64,000 nt of DNA from Selaginella tamariscina (lineage: Eukaryota > Streptophyta > Lycopodiopsida > Selaginellales > Selaginellaceae), in assembly GCA_003024785.1 (NCBI GenBank), contig PUQB01000007.1:722001-786000 (forward strand). Direction: 5' to 3'. Under the pieces are notes generated by a model, which had not been told where the DNA came from, ran no database searches, and saw nothing but the letters and a program-made list of their open reading frames with translations. Position 1 is the stretch's first letter. Each line of letters starts with the position of its first letter. Below are positions 12,701 to 25,780 of this stretch, piece by piece. A program made the translations under genes and the position numbers.

Positions 12701-14192
12701 GATGGGCACAGGCCTGGGCGAACAATGGTGGATGCGGATGCACTTTCTCGAGCACCCTCTCCGATTCCACTTTGCCTGCTCATGCAGTAGCTGCAGCATT
12801 CGGTTTGATACAAGCCCCTCAGGTATTCGATGCCGACTTACCATCCTTGGAACAGTGGCAGGATGCTCAAAAACATGAACCATGGACGAGGCAATTACGC
12901 GATGCGTTTGCAATCCGTCTTCCGAACCTCGGTTTCGACAATATCATGCTCAGTTTCGACTTCAGGATGGTTTATTGTATTTTATTGGGACAAATCCAGA
13001 GGACAGATGGCGTTTGGCTGTACCCTCTACATATGTTCCACACCTTCTTCGAGCATATCATGATTCACCTATTGTTGGAGGTCATCTTGGTCACCAACGA
13101 GTGTTGGAGAAGCTGCGCCGATCATTTTATTGGCCAGCATGCGTGGTGATGTGATCAGGTATATTCAAAGTTGTCCCACTTGTCAAACTCGGAATTCCTC
13201 TACGACTCGGGCCATGGGGTGTTGGAATCCATCAATGTCTCTCGCCCTTTTGAGTTAATTGCAGTGGATTTAATGGGACCTTTTCCACGTTCTTCTCAAG
13301 GTAACCAGTACATCATTGTTGTATCGATTATTTAACTCGATGGGTAGAGGTTGGTGCTCTTCCGGATGCAACTGCCATGTCAACAGCTTTGTTTCTGTTC
13401 GATAATGTGGTTTTGCAGCATTCTTGTCCAGAGCGGATGTTATCAGACAATGGCCCCGCTTTCATTGCAGAGGTATTCCGAGTGTTGTGTGAGAGGTTAG
13501 GGGTAAAACATTCATTTGCCTCTCCGTATCATCCACAAACTGATGGTTTGGTGGAGCGATTGAATCGGACCTTCAAGGGTATGATCTCGAAGTATGTGAA
13601 CTTCAATCACACGGACTGGGATTGGTATTTGCGATGTTTGAGATTTGCTTATGTAACAGGCATTCAGAGTTCGATTGGTATCTCTCCATTCAAGGCATTG
13701 TATGGATATGATCCTAAGTTGCCTAGTGAATTGGGGTTATCATCGAATCTGCCACGTGCCGAGGATGCAAAGATGTGGGCTCGACATTTGGATGCTGTTT
13801 TGCCTCTTCTGCGTGCAGAGTCTGCTGAACATCTTGGTCGAGCTCAAATGCGGCAGCAATCTTCTTACAATGCACGACATCAAATTCCACCAGATTTTGC
13901 TGACGGTGACTTAGTCCTGGTACGTTTTCCCAAGCTGACTGCACCTGGGCTTGCAACTGGTTTATTACAAGTGGCTTGGTCCCTACCGAGTACTCCGAAA
14001 GGTTGGTCCTCAGGTATATCAAGTAAGTTGGTGGGATCTCATGAGGTTGAGATAGTTCACGTGGTTCGAATGAAACGGTTTGTCGTTCGAGACTCGTTGA
14101 GTACATTTGGTCATACCTTAGATGGCCCAGCTCACACGGATCCAGGACCATCAGATCCATCACCATCTACACAGCCGCAGAGGGGAGGATAG

Positions 14193-14396
14193 TGTAAGAT
14201 ACTGTATATTAGTAACGTACCGTATATACGCATGTGTATATACGCACATGCGTAGTGACACATGGGTGGTGATCTGGCCCCCATGTGTCAGCGCCACGTG
14301 TCGCATGTGTGCCACGTGGCAGGAGACCTCCTGTATATAAGCAGGGTTTTTTGTAAACTAATATATCAGATTTTCATTTAATATATCTGCTCTTCA
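14193..14396 (+). repeat. 3' LTR of the gypsy element
   Basis: Near-exact copy of the 5' LTR, preceded by a purine tract and followed by ATAC, which also precedes the 5' LTR. Confidence 0.93.
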
Positions 14397-15463
14397 ATAC
14401 AAACATGCAAGAATTTTTATAGAATACTTTGTTTAGTTTATCGAATTGCACCGTTGATGTGGAGAGATCGACGATTAGATTGTTTGTTTATATATAAATA
14501 TAAATGGTGCCATTTTAAACAAGCTTTCAAAGTCAGCTTATTATTATAATTATTTTATTTTATGTCATAATGACAATATTAATTTATATAACTTTCTAAT
14601 ATTGAGAAAATTAAATTCGGAAATTTTACTAGGAGCTTTTATTAACAATTATATAATTAGAAGTTCCCATCATATAAATTATTATTTATCTTCATGTGAT
14701 ACTTCATGCTCCTAAAATGATATACATATATTATTCAGTAAAGGTAAATGTATATATTTGAGTATAAATATAAAATAGATATATGCGTATCATAGTTTAT
14801 AAAAATAAAATTCAGATGAAATATAAAGAACGTATATATCTATAAACTAATTAATTAATATTTAAAATATACAATTATATGTATTTAATTTAAACGTTTT
14901 ACAGAGTGTTGCCCATCTTCTAAAGTGTTTTCTTTAAAGGTAAAGCCAGCAAACTCCAGTAACTGCAGTAACAAAAAATCCATGGTTTATTTAATCACAA
15001 GCATACCAAAAACTATGCAAAACTACATATTTCACATCCATGTATTTTATAAACGTATGCCATAATTATAAGTGGTGTTTATATGATTAATAATTAAATA
15101 AAAAGAGTACAGATGATAAGCTTATTTTAATAGTTACATTTGAATCTTATATTTATTCATAATATTTAATTCTTTTAGAACAACAAAGTAAAACGACGTC
15201 ATCATGCAGAAGCCTTGTAAAAATAAGAAAAAAAACAAGAAATAACTTACAACAGTTAATTAAAATATTTAGAAATAGAAACAGAAACAATTCTTTGTTT
15301 AAAACGAATCGTTAGAATGAACGTACAGATTCACAAGCACGTCAGCTCGTTAGCAGAAGTTATAATGTGAAAAGAATTTTAAAGAAAGAGAAAAAACATA
15401 AAATTAAAAAAAAAAACACTTAAAAACACTAAAATAAAGAAGATCAAAAAACAATATAAAGTA
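14397..15463. other. AT-rich spacer and probable 3'UTR of the phosphate transporter
   Basis: No gene is recognised. It is AT-rich DNA between the gypsy element and the stop codon of the minus-strand SPX-MFS gene. The part next to 15,463 is probably its 3'UTR. A short stretch at 14,905-15,000 is less AT-rich, but I could not tie it to a gene. Confidence 0.6.
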
Positions 15464-18400
15464 TTAATAGAGAGTGTAATACCCAATCCATGTGCAACAT
15501 ACGGTTACCACAACAGCACCAATGTCGGAACCATGGTAACGTATAGTAAATACGACATCCCTGCTCTGCCACCTAATGTAATTAAGCCGTCCGATAATGC
15601 CCTCGCTAACGTTCCGGCCTCGGTTGAAAGAAACCCGCAGTTAAGTACTCCTTGATAACCTCGACGGCATCACTTTGGATAGCAGTGACATATTAACACC
15701 TGAATATAAACCTTATTAGAGAAAAGGGGAGAGAGAGAGAGGAGAGAGAGGGAGAGAGAGGGAGAGAGAGAGAGGAGGAGAGGGAGAGAGAGAGAGAAGG
15801 AGAGGGAGAGAGAGAGGAGGAGAGAGAGAGAGGGAGAGAGGGAGGGAGGGAGAGAGGGAGGGAGGGAGGGAGGGAGGGAGAGAGGGAGGGAGGAGAGAAG
15901 GAGAGAGAGAGAGAGAGAAGGAGAGGAAGAGGGAGAGAAGGAGAGGGAGAGGAGAGAGAGAGAGAGGGAGGAGGGAAGGGAGAGAGGAGAGGGAGAGGAG
16001 AGGAGGAGGAGAGGGAGAGGGAGAGAGGGAGGGAGAGAGAGAGAAGGAGAGAGAGAGAGGGAAGGAGAGGGAGAGAGAGAGGGAGGGAGAGAGAGAGGGA
16101 GGGGAGAGAGAGGGAGGGAGAGAGAGAAGGGAGAGAGGGAGGGAGAGAGGGAGGGAGAGAGAGAGAAGGAGAGAGAGAGAGGGAAGGAGAGGAGAGAGAG
16201 AGAGGGAGAGAGAGAGAGGGGGAGAGAGAGAGGGAGGGAGAGAGAGAGGGAGGGGGAGAGAGAAGGAGAGGGAGAGAGAGAAGGAGAGGGAGAGAGAGAA
16301 GGAGAGGGAAAAGAGAGAGAGAGAGGGAGAAAGAGAGATAAAAGGGGAGAGGGAAAGAAAAGAGAGGAGGGTGAGAGGGAGAGAAAAGAGAGAGAGAGGA
16401 AAGAGAGGGAGAGGAGAGAGAGAAGGAGGAAGAGGGAGAGAGAGGGAGAGAGAGGGAGAGAGGGAGAGAGAGAGGGAGAGAGGGAGAGGGGGGAGAGAGA
16501 GAGAGATTACCTTCAAGGACGTTGGTTGATAAGAATATAATAATGGCAGAAAAACATATTGAAAAGTTGAGTATCGGATCAAAGGATAGTAACATATATT
16601 TAAAATAACCCCTACACCAATTAAAATCTCCGTCCAAAATATTACATCCCTGTATAACGTTTTATAAAGCTACATTATTATATAAATAGTTTGAATGTTT
16701 AGAATTTAATTAGATTTGGATTAAGAAAATTTTTAATTAAGTGAAATTATAAATTATATTTACCTGTCCGCAAATGTATTGCTCACGTAGTTAGCTACCA
16801 CTGCACATATAGGTAGCACTAATAATCCAAGTCCTCCCAAGAAGTATCCGACCTTTAAAAAAATACACAAATTACTTAAATAAGAAAACTATATTATAAA
16901 TTTATTATAAGATTATTTAAAGTAAATTTATTTTCTACTTATAATTTGTTTCCTAAATTTTCTTAAATTTATTATAGTTTATTATAAGAATATGTATATT
17001 ATATTTGGATGTATATATATATATATAATCCAAATATCTTGATTTCCATATGGATGCACCTCTAAGAGAGAGAGAGAGAGAGAGAGAGTTGTGCATTAAT
17101 GTTATGTCATGCAAAGAATGATGAAATGTATACAGATGTTTTATTAAAACTAAGTTAAAACCGCACAGATGCTTACATATACACACACATACAACACACA
17201 CACACACACACATAAAGAGAGAGAGAGAGAGTTGTGCATTAATGTTATGTCATGCAAAGTATCAGTAGACAGTGATCAAATGTATACAGATGTTTGTTTA
17301 AAGTCGGATGATTTATACTTAGTTTTATGTAAGCACACACACACACACACACACACATATAGAGAGACATACATACATACACACACGCACATACATACAT
17401 ATATATAGTTACCTGAGAAGATGTCCAAGAGAAATAAAACTCGGAGATAATACCCGACTCGGAAACGAGCATCTCAGAGGCAAACTTAAGCATAAAATAC
17501 ACAAGCAATAAAATCTGTACAGGTGTGTTCAAGGTCCGTAACAGCTCTGAAATGCTCTTGATAGGTCGCTTGTCTCTGACCGCTGTTGGCTCGTCTCCAA
17601 GCAATGGATCACTTGCTCCAGACTCAGATTCATCACTTATTGTAACGTGATTTTCCCCCTGTATACATACACACATATATATGTATGTATATACACACAC
17701 TCATCTGTAATTCATGTGAATCTATGTACATATATCTATGGATGCTATTATGTATGTAGTTATGAATGTATGTTGTATGAACAATATATATATATATATG
17801 CAACTCAATACTCTTATCTACATACACATACACACACATATATACCTTGAAGTAAACATCTATTATATGAACACACACACACACATTAATTTATGCGTGT
17901 GTGCGTGTGCGTGCGCGTTTGTTTTTTGCGTACGAAGTACACAAACAACAAGATTTACCTGTTCTTCGTCAGCTGTTGAATTTGGCCGGTTTGGCTCCTT
18001 AAATCCGATCACAGATACCACCAAATATGCCATCCACAGTAACATCATCAGCCAGCCTGGAGCAGTGAATTGATTCACAGGAAGTCCAAACATCTGCATT
18101 GTCAAATGACATCAAACACATAATAATTAGAATAATAAACTTATATAATTATTTTAATACATGCACACACACACACACACACACACATGTATAATAAATA
18201 TATTATCATGTTAATTCAACTACCGAAAAGTCGAGTTTAATAAGGAGGCTGGCCAATGTAGGTCCTGCGGCCATTCCCAGAGAGCTTGCAATAACAAATG
18301 AAGCTGAGACATTAGTAAGATGTTTAATTGGAACGTGGTCCATAAGATATCTTCTGTTAATCGCTCTTGCACCCCCTAATCTACACAAACCATGAAATTA

Positions 18401-18471
18401 TTAAAGAAAAACGCAAAATAAAATGTAAATACATACATTTATAGCTTATTAAGTAAAAACATAGAAAAATG

Positions 18472-18508
<37 letters not shown>

Positions 18509-20968
18509 AACCCACTGAGTGCACGGCCAATGAGCAAAAGCCATAGAGAGTTGAAAGGCAAGGCCAAGGCGTATAGCAAATTTCCAGCTATCAAAAGCAA
18601 CGTGCTGACCAGAAGCGGAGCTCTGTATGAGAAGTTTGACCACCAAGAATATACGAAGGCAGATACTAGTGCCGCCAATGGCATAGCCCCTATTATTATA
18701 CCATTCATGGTTCCAGGTACGTGTATTTTTTCGGCATAATCATCTGAAGTTGGAATAATTATATAGTAGTTTACCTGCAAAATAATTTAGCTAATCACCA
18801 CATATACAGATACATGTATATATGTACACGTAATATGTATTTACAGCTATACATAAAACATGTATAATATACATGCTAAATGCTATACTAATGTATCATC
18901 CTTAGCGATTATGTATGGTATGTAGTGTAGCATTTAACTTATATATTTTATACATAGATATGTAAATAAATCTTATGCATATATATATATATATATATTA
19001 ATATAAAAACATGCGTGTACATAATGACACACGGGCACGCACACACGCAGACACTTACCATGTAAAGAAAAGTGTTCCAAAGATTTAGTTGCACAGATAC
19101 AAAATGAAACTCCCTTTCATCAGGGTCTTCAAGAGCACGATCGGACGGTTCAGGAAGAAGGAGATTGTTTGCAACAAATGACATAAACGTGGCTTCTTTT
19201 GTTAATCTATGTAATGCCCCCTCAAGTGCCTGCATAACATTTATAATTTATATTAATTACGATATTTACATATAATAATGAGATTATACCTTGATAATGG
19301 GCTCTTGTTCAACGACTTCAAAACCTCGAAACAATGAAAGATAGCTACGTCGACGTATTCTTCCTGTACTTAACTGTGCCATATTCTGTGCTATAGTCCC
19401 CATTAGTGCTCCAATACCCTGAAAATAGATTTTAGAAAATTAACTTATTAATTAATTTGATTAATAGTACATAACTTTATATTAAATAATATTAATTTTA
19501 ATATTAACTTGAAAACTTACCACTTGCTTAAACACTTGCTGAAGTTGTGAGTATGGATGGTTTATTCTAGATGCAAGGTAATGTTCCCTAAAACGAAATC
19601 CCACCCGCTTATCAAATTTTTTAAGTATTTTTCTTAAACCTGTTGTGTTTATCTCTACAAAATTTAGCAGCTTCAGCAGCTCCTGTCCGACAGCTCTGTA
19701 TAATATTAAATTAACATTTTGATAGTTAACAGTATTTATATATATTCAATCTTTGTGTGTGTGTGCGAAAAGAGAGATGATATAAACATATCAACTATGA
19801 ACAAACCAGTTACACACATTTTATAGATATATCTTAACCATTCAATAAAAGTTAATTTTTTATCTATTAAAACACAATGCCGTTCAGCACGTATTAAGCT
19901 CAATAAAAAATTTAATTAATCTAAAACCTATACTCAAAATACTTAATAATCCATGCAATTATTAAAATATTTATTATAGTTTTGCTGCTTACATTAATTA
20001 TTTAACTCTATTATTTATTAAATTGGGTTAGGAACTTTATATATCTCGTGAGCCTATGATATATGTCGTGCACGTTACAAATGAAGTTAATGATGACATG
20101 ATACACACACCTATATCTTTAAGAGTATAAATTCAATACTTGCCATTGAATACTTAGCATAATCGTAAGTATTAAATAGTATTTATAGATTATGCATTTC
20201 ACGATTCTTGTAAAACAACATAAGAAAGCTAATATATATTCCCTTACATGATGCACATGATGCAAGCATATACAATATACAGACACACATATTACACGCT
20301 TATCCATATGCATACAAGACAAATGACATGAGACGATGTCAGAACCTTGAATCGGCTAGTACATCATAAACACGCGTAATATAGTGTTGATTATGTAAAC
20401 TACCACACACACACACACACACACACCAATAACGTACCTGTATTCATCAAGAAGTTGAAAACTAGTTGCTGCTTCCGAGTCCTCATACGTACACTCAATA
20501 GCCTTCTCCTGCCTCTCAGCAAGCTCCAGTAATTTTTCTGCTAACAAGCCTTGTTTCTCCATCAAAAAGAGCACAATTCTCTCAACCTATACAGAATTCA
20601 ATAATTAAAAATTAGCCTAATTAAACATGCATACACATGTGTGTGTGTGTGTGTGTGTATGTATATGCACCTGTGTATCAAGGAGCTGTGCAAAAGAGTT
20701 CATGATGGCCTCCCTTTCCTCAGAAGAAGCATTATTGGCCCTCGAAACATATTCATTTATCCTCTTCTTCAATGTCTTGTATCCAATGTAATGACTAGAA
20801 AAGGAATGTTGATGTTTTAATAAAATTAGCTAGTTTGACAAATAAATTTAACTAATTCAATAAATTAAATAGTTTCACACAAGTTTGAATTAAGTATAAC
20901 TACATTTTCACATACCTTTCCCATTCAGGAATTCTGTTTGCCGAGATATAATGGCCGAAATGAACCAT
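15464..20968 (-). CDS. PHT5: SPX-MFS vacuolar phosphate transporter (PHT5/VPT type)
   Basis: In this family the N-terminal SPX domain senses inositol pyrophosphates and the major-facilitator part moves phosphate into the vacuole across the tonoplast. Thirteen exons read on the minus strand: 20,916-20,968, 20,671-20,794, 20,438-20,586, 19,521-19,695, 19,290-19,418, 19,059-19,229, 18,512-18,774, 18,224-18,380, 17,959-18,093, 17,413-17,658, 16,764-16,852, 16,511-16,649 and 15,464-15,699, about 690 residues, the family's usual length. The SPX part starts [17 protein letters not shown] and includes [23 protein letters not shown] segments include [20 protein letters not shown], a [18 protein letters not shown] loop, [20 protein letters not shown] and, after a long loop with [19 protein letters not shown], the C-terminal half ending [11 protein letters not shown]. 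Exons 12 and 13 carry about three small length differences near 15,512, 15,643 and 16,552. It is divergent from pTAC10, with about 1.3 kb between starts. Confidence 0.95.
15718..16506. repeat. Polypurine (GAGAGG-type) tract in transporter intron 12
   Basis: On the plus strand 15,718-16,338 is purine only (621 nt). After single T residues at 16,339 and 16,372 it continues to 16,506, so 787 of 789 positions are A or G. The composition is irregular GA, GGA and GGGA units with many mirror-symmetric blocks. In the transporter pre-mRNA it is a pyrimidine run, starting 5 nt inside the donor of intron 12. Confidence 0.97.
16940..17405. repeat. Duplicated microsatellite-rich unit in transporter intron 10
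   Basis: The segment AGAGAGTTGTGCATTAATGT with the following GTTATGTCATGCAAAG occurs at about 17,082 and again at about 17,226. Each copy is flanked by (AG)n and (CA)n runs and a shared ATGTATACAGATGTTT tail. This is a local tandem duplication within the intron between exons 10 and 11. Confidence 0.75.
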
Positions 20969-22164
20969 ATTGAAATGAATGCTCTGCGAAGAACAAATAT
21001 ACCCCAAATTGTTAACAATAACCTATGAAAACGACGAGTTCTCAATTATGAATCACACACTTTTTCGAAATAGATGAAAAATATACATATTTATTTAAAA
21101 TATGTGTATATATGTGTGTGCATGTGTACATACATATACAGCTGTTTGTGCGAGAGCCTCACAGCATAGATTCCAAATCACACATTTTAATAGAGAAAAG
21201 ACAAACCTTACAAAACATGTTTATCACAAGGTCCTATTTCCCACCTGATAACGAGTATATATATTATTGTATATGTACATGTGCGTGTGTTTATGCGTGA
21301 GTGTTGTACATATATACGTATACGAACCTCACCTAATCATCGCTAAGCGAGATCAATATATATTAAAAGCACAGTTTTTATATGTAAAAACCGGATTATC
21401 AAGAGATAAACACCTAGATTATGATCTAATTATATGAAAACTAAGCTTTACACATGTAAATTAATTAAAAATACAATTTTTATCTGAAATACCTGTAGAT
21501 TACGATCTAATTGCGATCTTCATATGAAATTACTCTTCAAAAACAGCGATGTCTCAAGTGCCGAGGATTTCTTCAAGAAAATTGAGGATTTTTATGAAAT
21601 TGAAAAGAAAAGCACCTGTATTAAGATCTAATCGATCGATTAACTCACCTTAATCACTTCTTAATCGAGATTAACAATGCCGCCGTCCTGATTCTTCCGA
21701 GAAATACGGATGAAGAACACAAAAACCTACAGAGGTAGAGCGTATACACGTTTGAAAAAATACCGTACCTTGTACGTACATTATTATTCTTGCATGTCCT
21801 CTATTCAGGGTCTTATAAAGCAGCCGACGGAGCAGAACTCGGCACGTGGCACAATCTTGTTACCCACGATTCTGGTATATCCAATGATATTAAAGCGCAT
21901 AGTCTCGATACGTGGATAAAGAATGAATATCAACGTTATTACTAAATTAATGTATTTTTACGTACATATAAATACACGTGTACTCAAATAATTTATATTT
22001 ATTTTATTTTTATATTCTACTGGGTTGCATATATATATATATATATATCAACTATATTTTAATATTAAAACATATAGTGGACATTCTCTCGTTGGTTGTT
22101 AAACAAAGATTTTGTTTTGAACATGAATGATTTGACAATATTATACAGTTAATTATTTAAGTTT

Positions 22165-22203
22165 CTGGGTATATACTTTATATATAGACAAGTATATACC
22201 CAG
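22165..22203. promoter_or_regulatory. 14-bp perfect inverted repeat with two P1BS-like sites
   Basis: Arms CTGGGTATATACTT (22,165-22,178) and AAGTATATACCCAG (22,190-22,203) are exact reverse complements around an 11-nt loop. Each contains GTATATAC, which fits the phosphate-starvation element GNATATNC bound by PHR factors. It lies about 105 bp before the pTAC10 start and 1.2 kb before the transporter start. The motif alone is weak in AT-rich DNA; the perfect arms make it notable. Confidence 0.5.
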
Positions 22204-22280
22204 GAGCATATATATAACATGGAATGGGGGCATATTCTAATTTTGAATTTAAAAATTTAAAAATTGCTTAAGTTTAAATT

Positions 22281-22298
22281 CTAGGGTTTAGGGTTTTT
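22281..22298 (+). promoter_or_regulatory. Telo-box in pTAC10 leader
   Basis: CTAGGGTTTAGGGTTTTT lies 10 bp before the pTAC10 ATG. Plant telo-boxes (AAACCCTAA and its complement) are common in leaders and promoters of housekeeping genes. Confidence 0.6.
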
Positions 22299-22308
22299 GG
22301 AGGAGAGA

Positions 22309-22521
22309 ATGAGCAATGTGGCACTCGCAACAAATGTGCATCTCCAGCTGCCCATTTGCAATCAAATTAAATCCAATTCATCTCCCCAAAGCAGCAGCAG
22401 AGTAAGCACAGGGTCGCTATGTAGGGCAAAATCAAACACAGGTATATATTTATTTTCTAGTTTATATATATATCAATATATATGCTGAATGAAGTAAAAA
22501 TACTTCAATATAATCATAAAC

Positions 22522-22589
<68 letters not shown>

Positions 22590-23353
22590 TATATTTATGT
22601 GTTGTTGTAATTATACCATTCAATATATTTATAAACATATATATTTATATTTATAATTATATTGAACGGAGTACAGGAGTATTTGTAGCAAGGGCAAACT
22701 CGAACATGGAAGCCGAGTATCCACAGGTGGATGCAATCCCAGACGAAGATTTCCCACTGGAGGATCTCAAGGAGCTGTGGAAACGAGGATTTGCACCGTG
22801 GGAAGAAGTGCATCCTGCCGAGAACCACTTGCTCTTAAGAGTATATTGATTTGATTGCTCAGAGGATACATACAAACTCCCCAGAGAAGTATGCACGCAC
22901 ACACACACACACACATCACACACACATATATCTATATATATTAGCAAATATTTAGGATATATGGAATATATGTGAGCTATCTATATCTATACGTATATAT
23001 TTTATTGGCAAATTGACTTGCACAAATATATACACACACAATCTATGGGGGTATATTTGTACATTATTCTGACACATATAGCTCTCTATGGTGCATCCCA
23101 GAGATGTATACGTCCGTGTACATTCACATAGATACGTATGTCTAGGATGCACACACACACACACACACAAACTGGAATGGGATTGATTATTAACAGTGAA
23201 TTAGTATTTAGGTAATGGATCTCTTGGACAAGGAGAAGTTTAAACAGATGGTAAAGACAGAACCGGAGCCATTTAAACTTAAGGAGAAAACCGAGTACAT
23301 TGATCAACCTGTAATCTTTGCAAGAATACCACCTCGCGACTGGCCTCCCCCAG

Positions 23354-23395
<42 letters not shown>

Positions 23396-23784
23396 AGAGA
23401 GAGAGATGTGAAGTATGTGTACTTAGTCCCCCCCCCCAGATGTGTGTGTGTGTGTTACTATCTGTTAACATAAACATGCATAGACACAGCTTTTACAGAC
23501 AGTTGCTTCTTTTAGCTTATTTCTTACACTTCCGTAAAGTGTTTATTTGATTATATAGCTAATACTAAATTCAAAATTCTTATTTTATTATTTGATTAAA
23601 CTCAATATATTATACTTTACATTTAACATTAATATATACATTTGTAACTGGATATATGAGTTGTATATATAATTATCTTGATCGATATCATTAATTCATG
23701 AAAATTTTCTTAGAACTTTATATTCATTTGTATATATATTAAGATTAGGCGTATGACAACACTCCAAGAATTAGTGTTTGTTTC

Positions 23785-23820
<36 letters not shown>

Positions 23821-24340
23821 GGAAGAGAGATGATTGTGTAAAATATACAGGTTGGAAGGTTGATCCTGAGGAGTTAGCATTTATACGTGAAACACACACC
23901 ATGTATAGTAATCTTGAAGATCCAACGGACAAGGAGTTACAAAATGCAAAATCTATTGATGATCCAACGATTTGTATGGATAGATGGCAGACTTTTGTTA
24001 AACAGTATTTAGAGTGGGTGCAGGCTAACAAAGCAAGTCTTGACAAAGAGGCAGATTTGGTAAGTTTATATTATATGAATTTTTAACTATTAAATTATTT
24101 TGTTTATAATTGTAAAATGAATCATTAAACTATAAATGTAAACCAAATGTTATATAGCATAAAGTTGCTGATATGCAATCAGTAATTCACTAATGTTATT
24201 TTAGTATCATTATTTCTTATAAATATCAAATGGTTTATTTAACTTGACATTATTAACAGATTGATCCTCAATATGAGCCAGGTAGACGAAAGACAGGGGA
24301 ACGATACAGAGATGGCATGGTCTCTCTCTCTCTCTCTCTC

Positions 24341-24379
<39 letters not shown>

Positions 24380-25001
24380 AACTTGGGTTAATTTTAGTAC
24401 GAGCTTCCGTTTATATATCCTGGCCAACATTACCTTGGAAAAGTGGTGTTTATTCATTTACATGATGGTGCATTTGTAGACATTGGTGCTGTTCATGATG
24501 GGTAATTATTTATTAATACTATAAAGTAATATATAATACTATATTATTTGTAGTAAATGTATTGTGTGTGTATACGCATATGAATATTAATGATGTTATT
24601 GATAGGTGGGTTGGTATACAAGGCAATGATTGGTTTAAGCTTCGTCACATCATCCAAGTTGGAGAGCTTGTTCATGTTGAAGTGATTGTAAGTTATTTAT
24701 TTTTCTATTATTATAATTGATACTTATTTGATAGTTTTATTTATCTAGGCTAAGCGAGATCCTTATCGCTACCGGTTTCCTATTGAATTGAGATTTGTGT
24801 ATCCGAACATCGACAAGGACATGTATGTGAAAAACCTTCTTGTTGTGTGTGTGTGTGCGCTCTTTATGTGTATATTTACACAGATAATACTAGTAAGTTA
24901 TTAACTTCTTATATATACACATTTTTTTCTCTTGCAGATTCTGGAGATTCAAGTACCCACCTATCATAACCCGGCCTGGAGATACAAATATCGAAGAACA
25001 G

Positions 25002-25096
<95 letters not shown>

Positions 25097-25703
25097 ATAT
25101 ATATATATGATCCTTTTATGCAGAGAGAAACTGGGAGGCCATATGTTCAAGAATTGGTGCCTACATTTAATAATATACCAGATCCTAGAGATGTTTGCCA
25201 TCCACATATATTCAAGGTAATTGAGAGAGAGAGAGAGAGAGACAGAGTCTTACTAACTAGCTTAATGAGCTGTAAACAATCATATTATGAACTATATATA
25301 CATGTGTGTGTGGGTTTCTTTGTCAACATGTATATAGAAAATGAGACTCGTGTGTGTGTTTTCTTGTGTATGTACATGTGACTTTGGTATGCAGATATGG
25401 CAAATATATGCAACAGAAACTATGATGTTAAACAAGGAAGAGGGAACAGGGTATATTGCAAGAGGAAGTAATAGCAGAAGTGCCTATGGAGTTTACCATG
25501 GACCAATGGGAAGAATATATCAACCGTGGTATTGTCCAATGTTCACAGGATGATACTAGCAGTGATAGCGAGGACGAGGACGATGCAAAGGATGAAGATG
25601 CACCCGAGTCAGGTGTTGTTCAAGTCTTGGGGCCTACAGACACCGTCCCACTCAAAACATACGTTGTGGTATGTGTGTGTACATACACGTCTCTGTAAGG
25701 AGT

Positions 25704-25780
<77 letters not shown>

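Larger units (their letters stand above)
9510..14396 (+). mobile_element. Ty3/gypsy LTR retrotransposon, young, coding region broken
   Basis: Short LTRs of about 205 bp flank the element (9,510-9,714 and 14,193-14,396). They begin TGTAAG and end TTCA. They are almost identical, with no substitution that I can see, so the insertion is recent. The bases ATAC lie on both sides, a target duplication of 4-5 bp. Parts in order: gag from about 9,768 with a CCHC knuckle (CWACWAPGHTWRAC) near 10,660; protease with DTGSS near 11,000; reverse transcriptase about 11,400-12,150 with CVDYRPLNDV and FIDD; RNase H about 12,390-12,670 (LRVDASDVG); integrase about 13,050-13,950 with GGHLGH, LSDNGPAF and YHPQTDGLVER. 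A purine tract AGAGGGGAGG precedes the right LTR. The order identifies Ty3/gypsy; I see no chromodomain. The coding region has several breaks, roughly half a dozen to ten, some of which could be base errors. Confidence 0.95.
20969..22308. other. Shared upstream region of PHT5-type gene and pTAC10
   Basis: About 1.3 kb separate the divergent start codons. The side next to 20,968 probably contains 5'UTR exons of the transporter. I found no recognisable miR827 target site in it. The diverged copies ACCTAGATTATGATCTAATT (near 21,412) and CTGTAGATTACGATCTAATT (near 21,493) form a local repeat. Confidence 0.55.

Noticed and set aside
14905-14940. Mini-exon-like sequence between a TTTACAG and a GTAAAG
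   Set aside because: No partner exons and no recognisable protein; chance match in AT-rich DNA.
15693-16637. Long Ser/Leu/Pro-rich open frames on the minus strand
   Set aside because: They are translations of the polypurine tract in an intron; exon 12 at their start is read in its own frame, and the rest is repeat.
20320-20370. Second C/D snoRNA candidate in transporter intron 3 (ATGATGT ... CTGA on the minus strand)
   Set aside because: C box has a mismatch, no terminal stem, only about 21 nt between boxes, and the guide matches no rRNA segment I recall.
21540-21600. Short acidic/Lys-rich open stretch on the plus strand upstream of the transporter
   Set aside because: Too short, no homology, and lies in the likely 5'UTR of the minus-strand gene.
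20969-21720. miR827 target site in the SPX-MFS leader
   Set aside because: Searched by eye for the complement of miR827; no convincing match.
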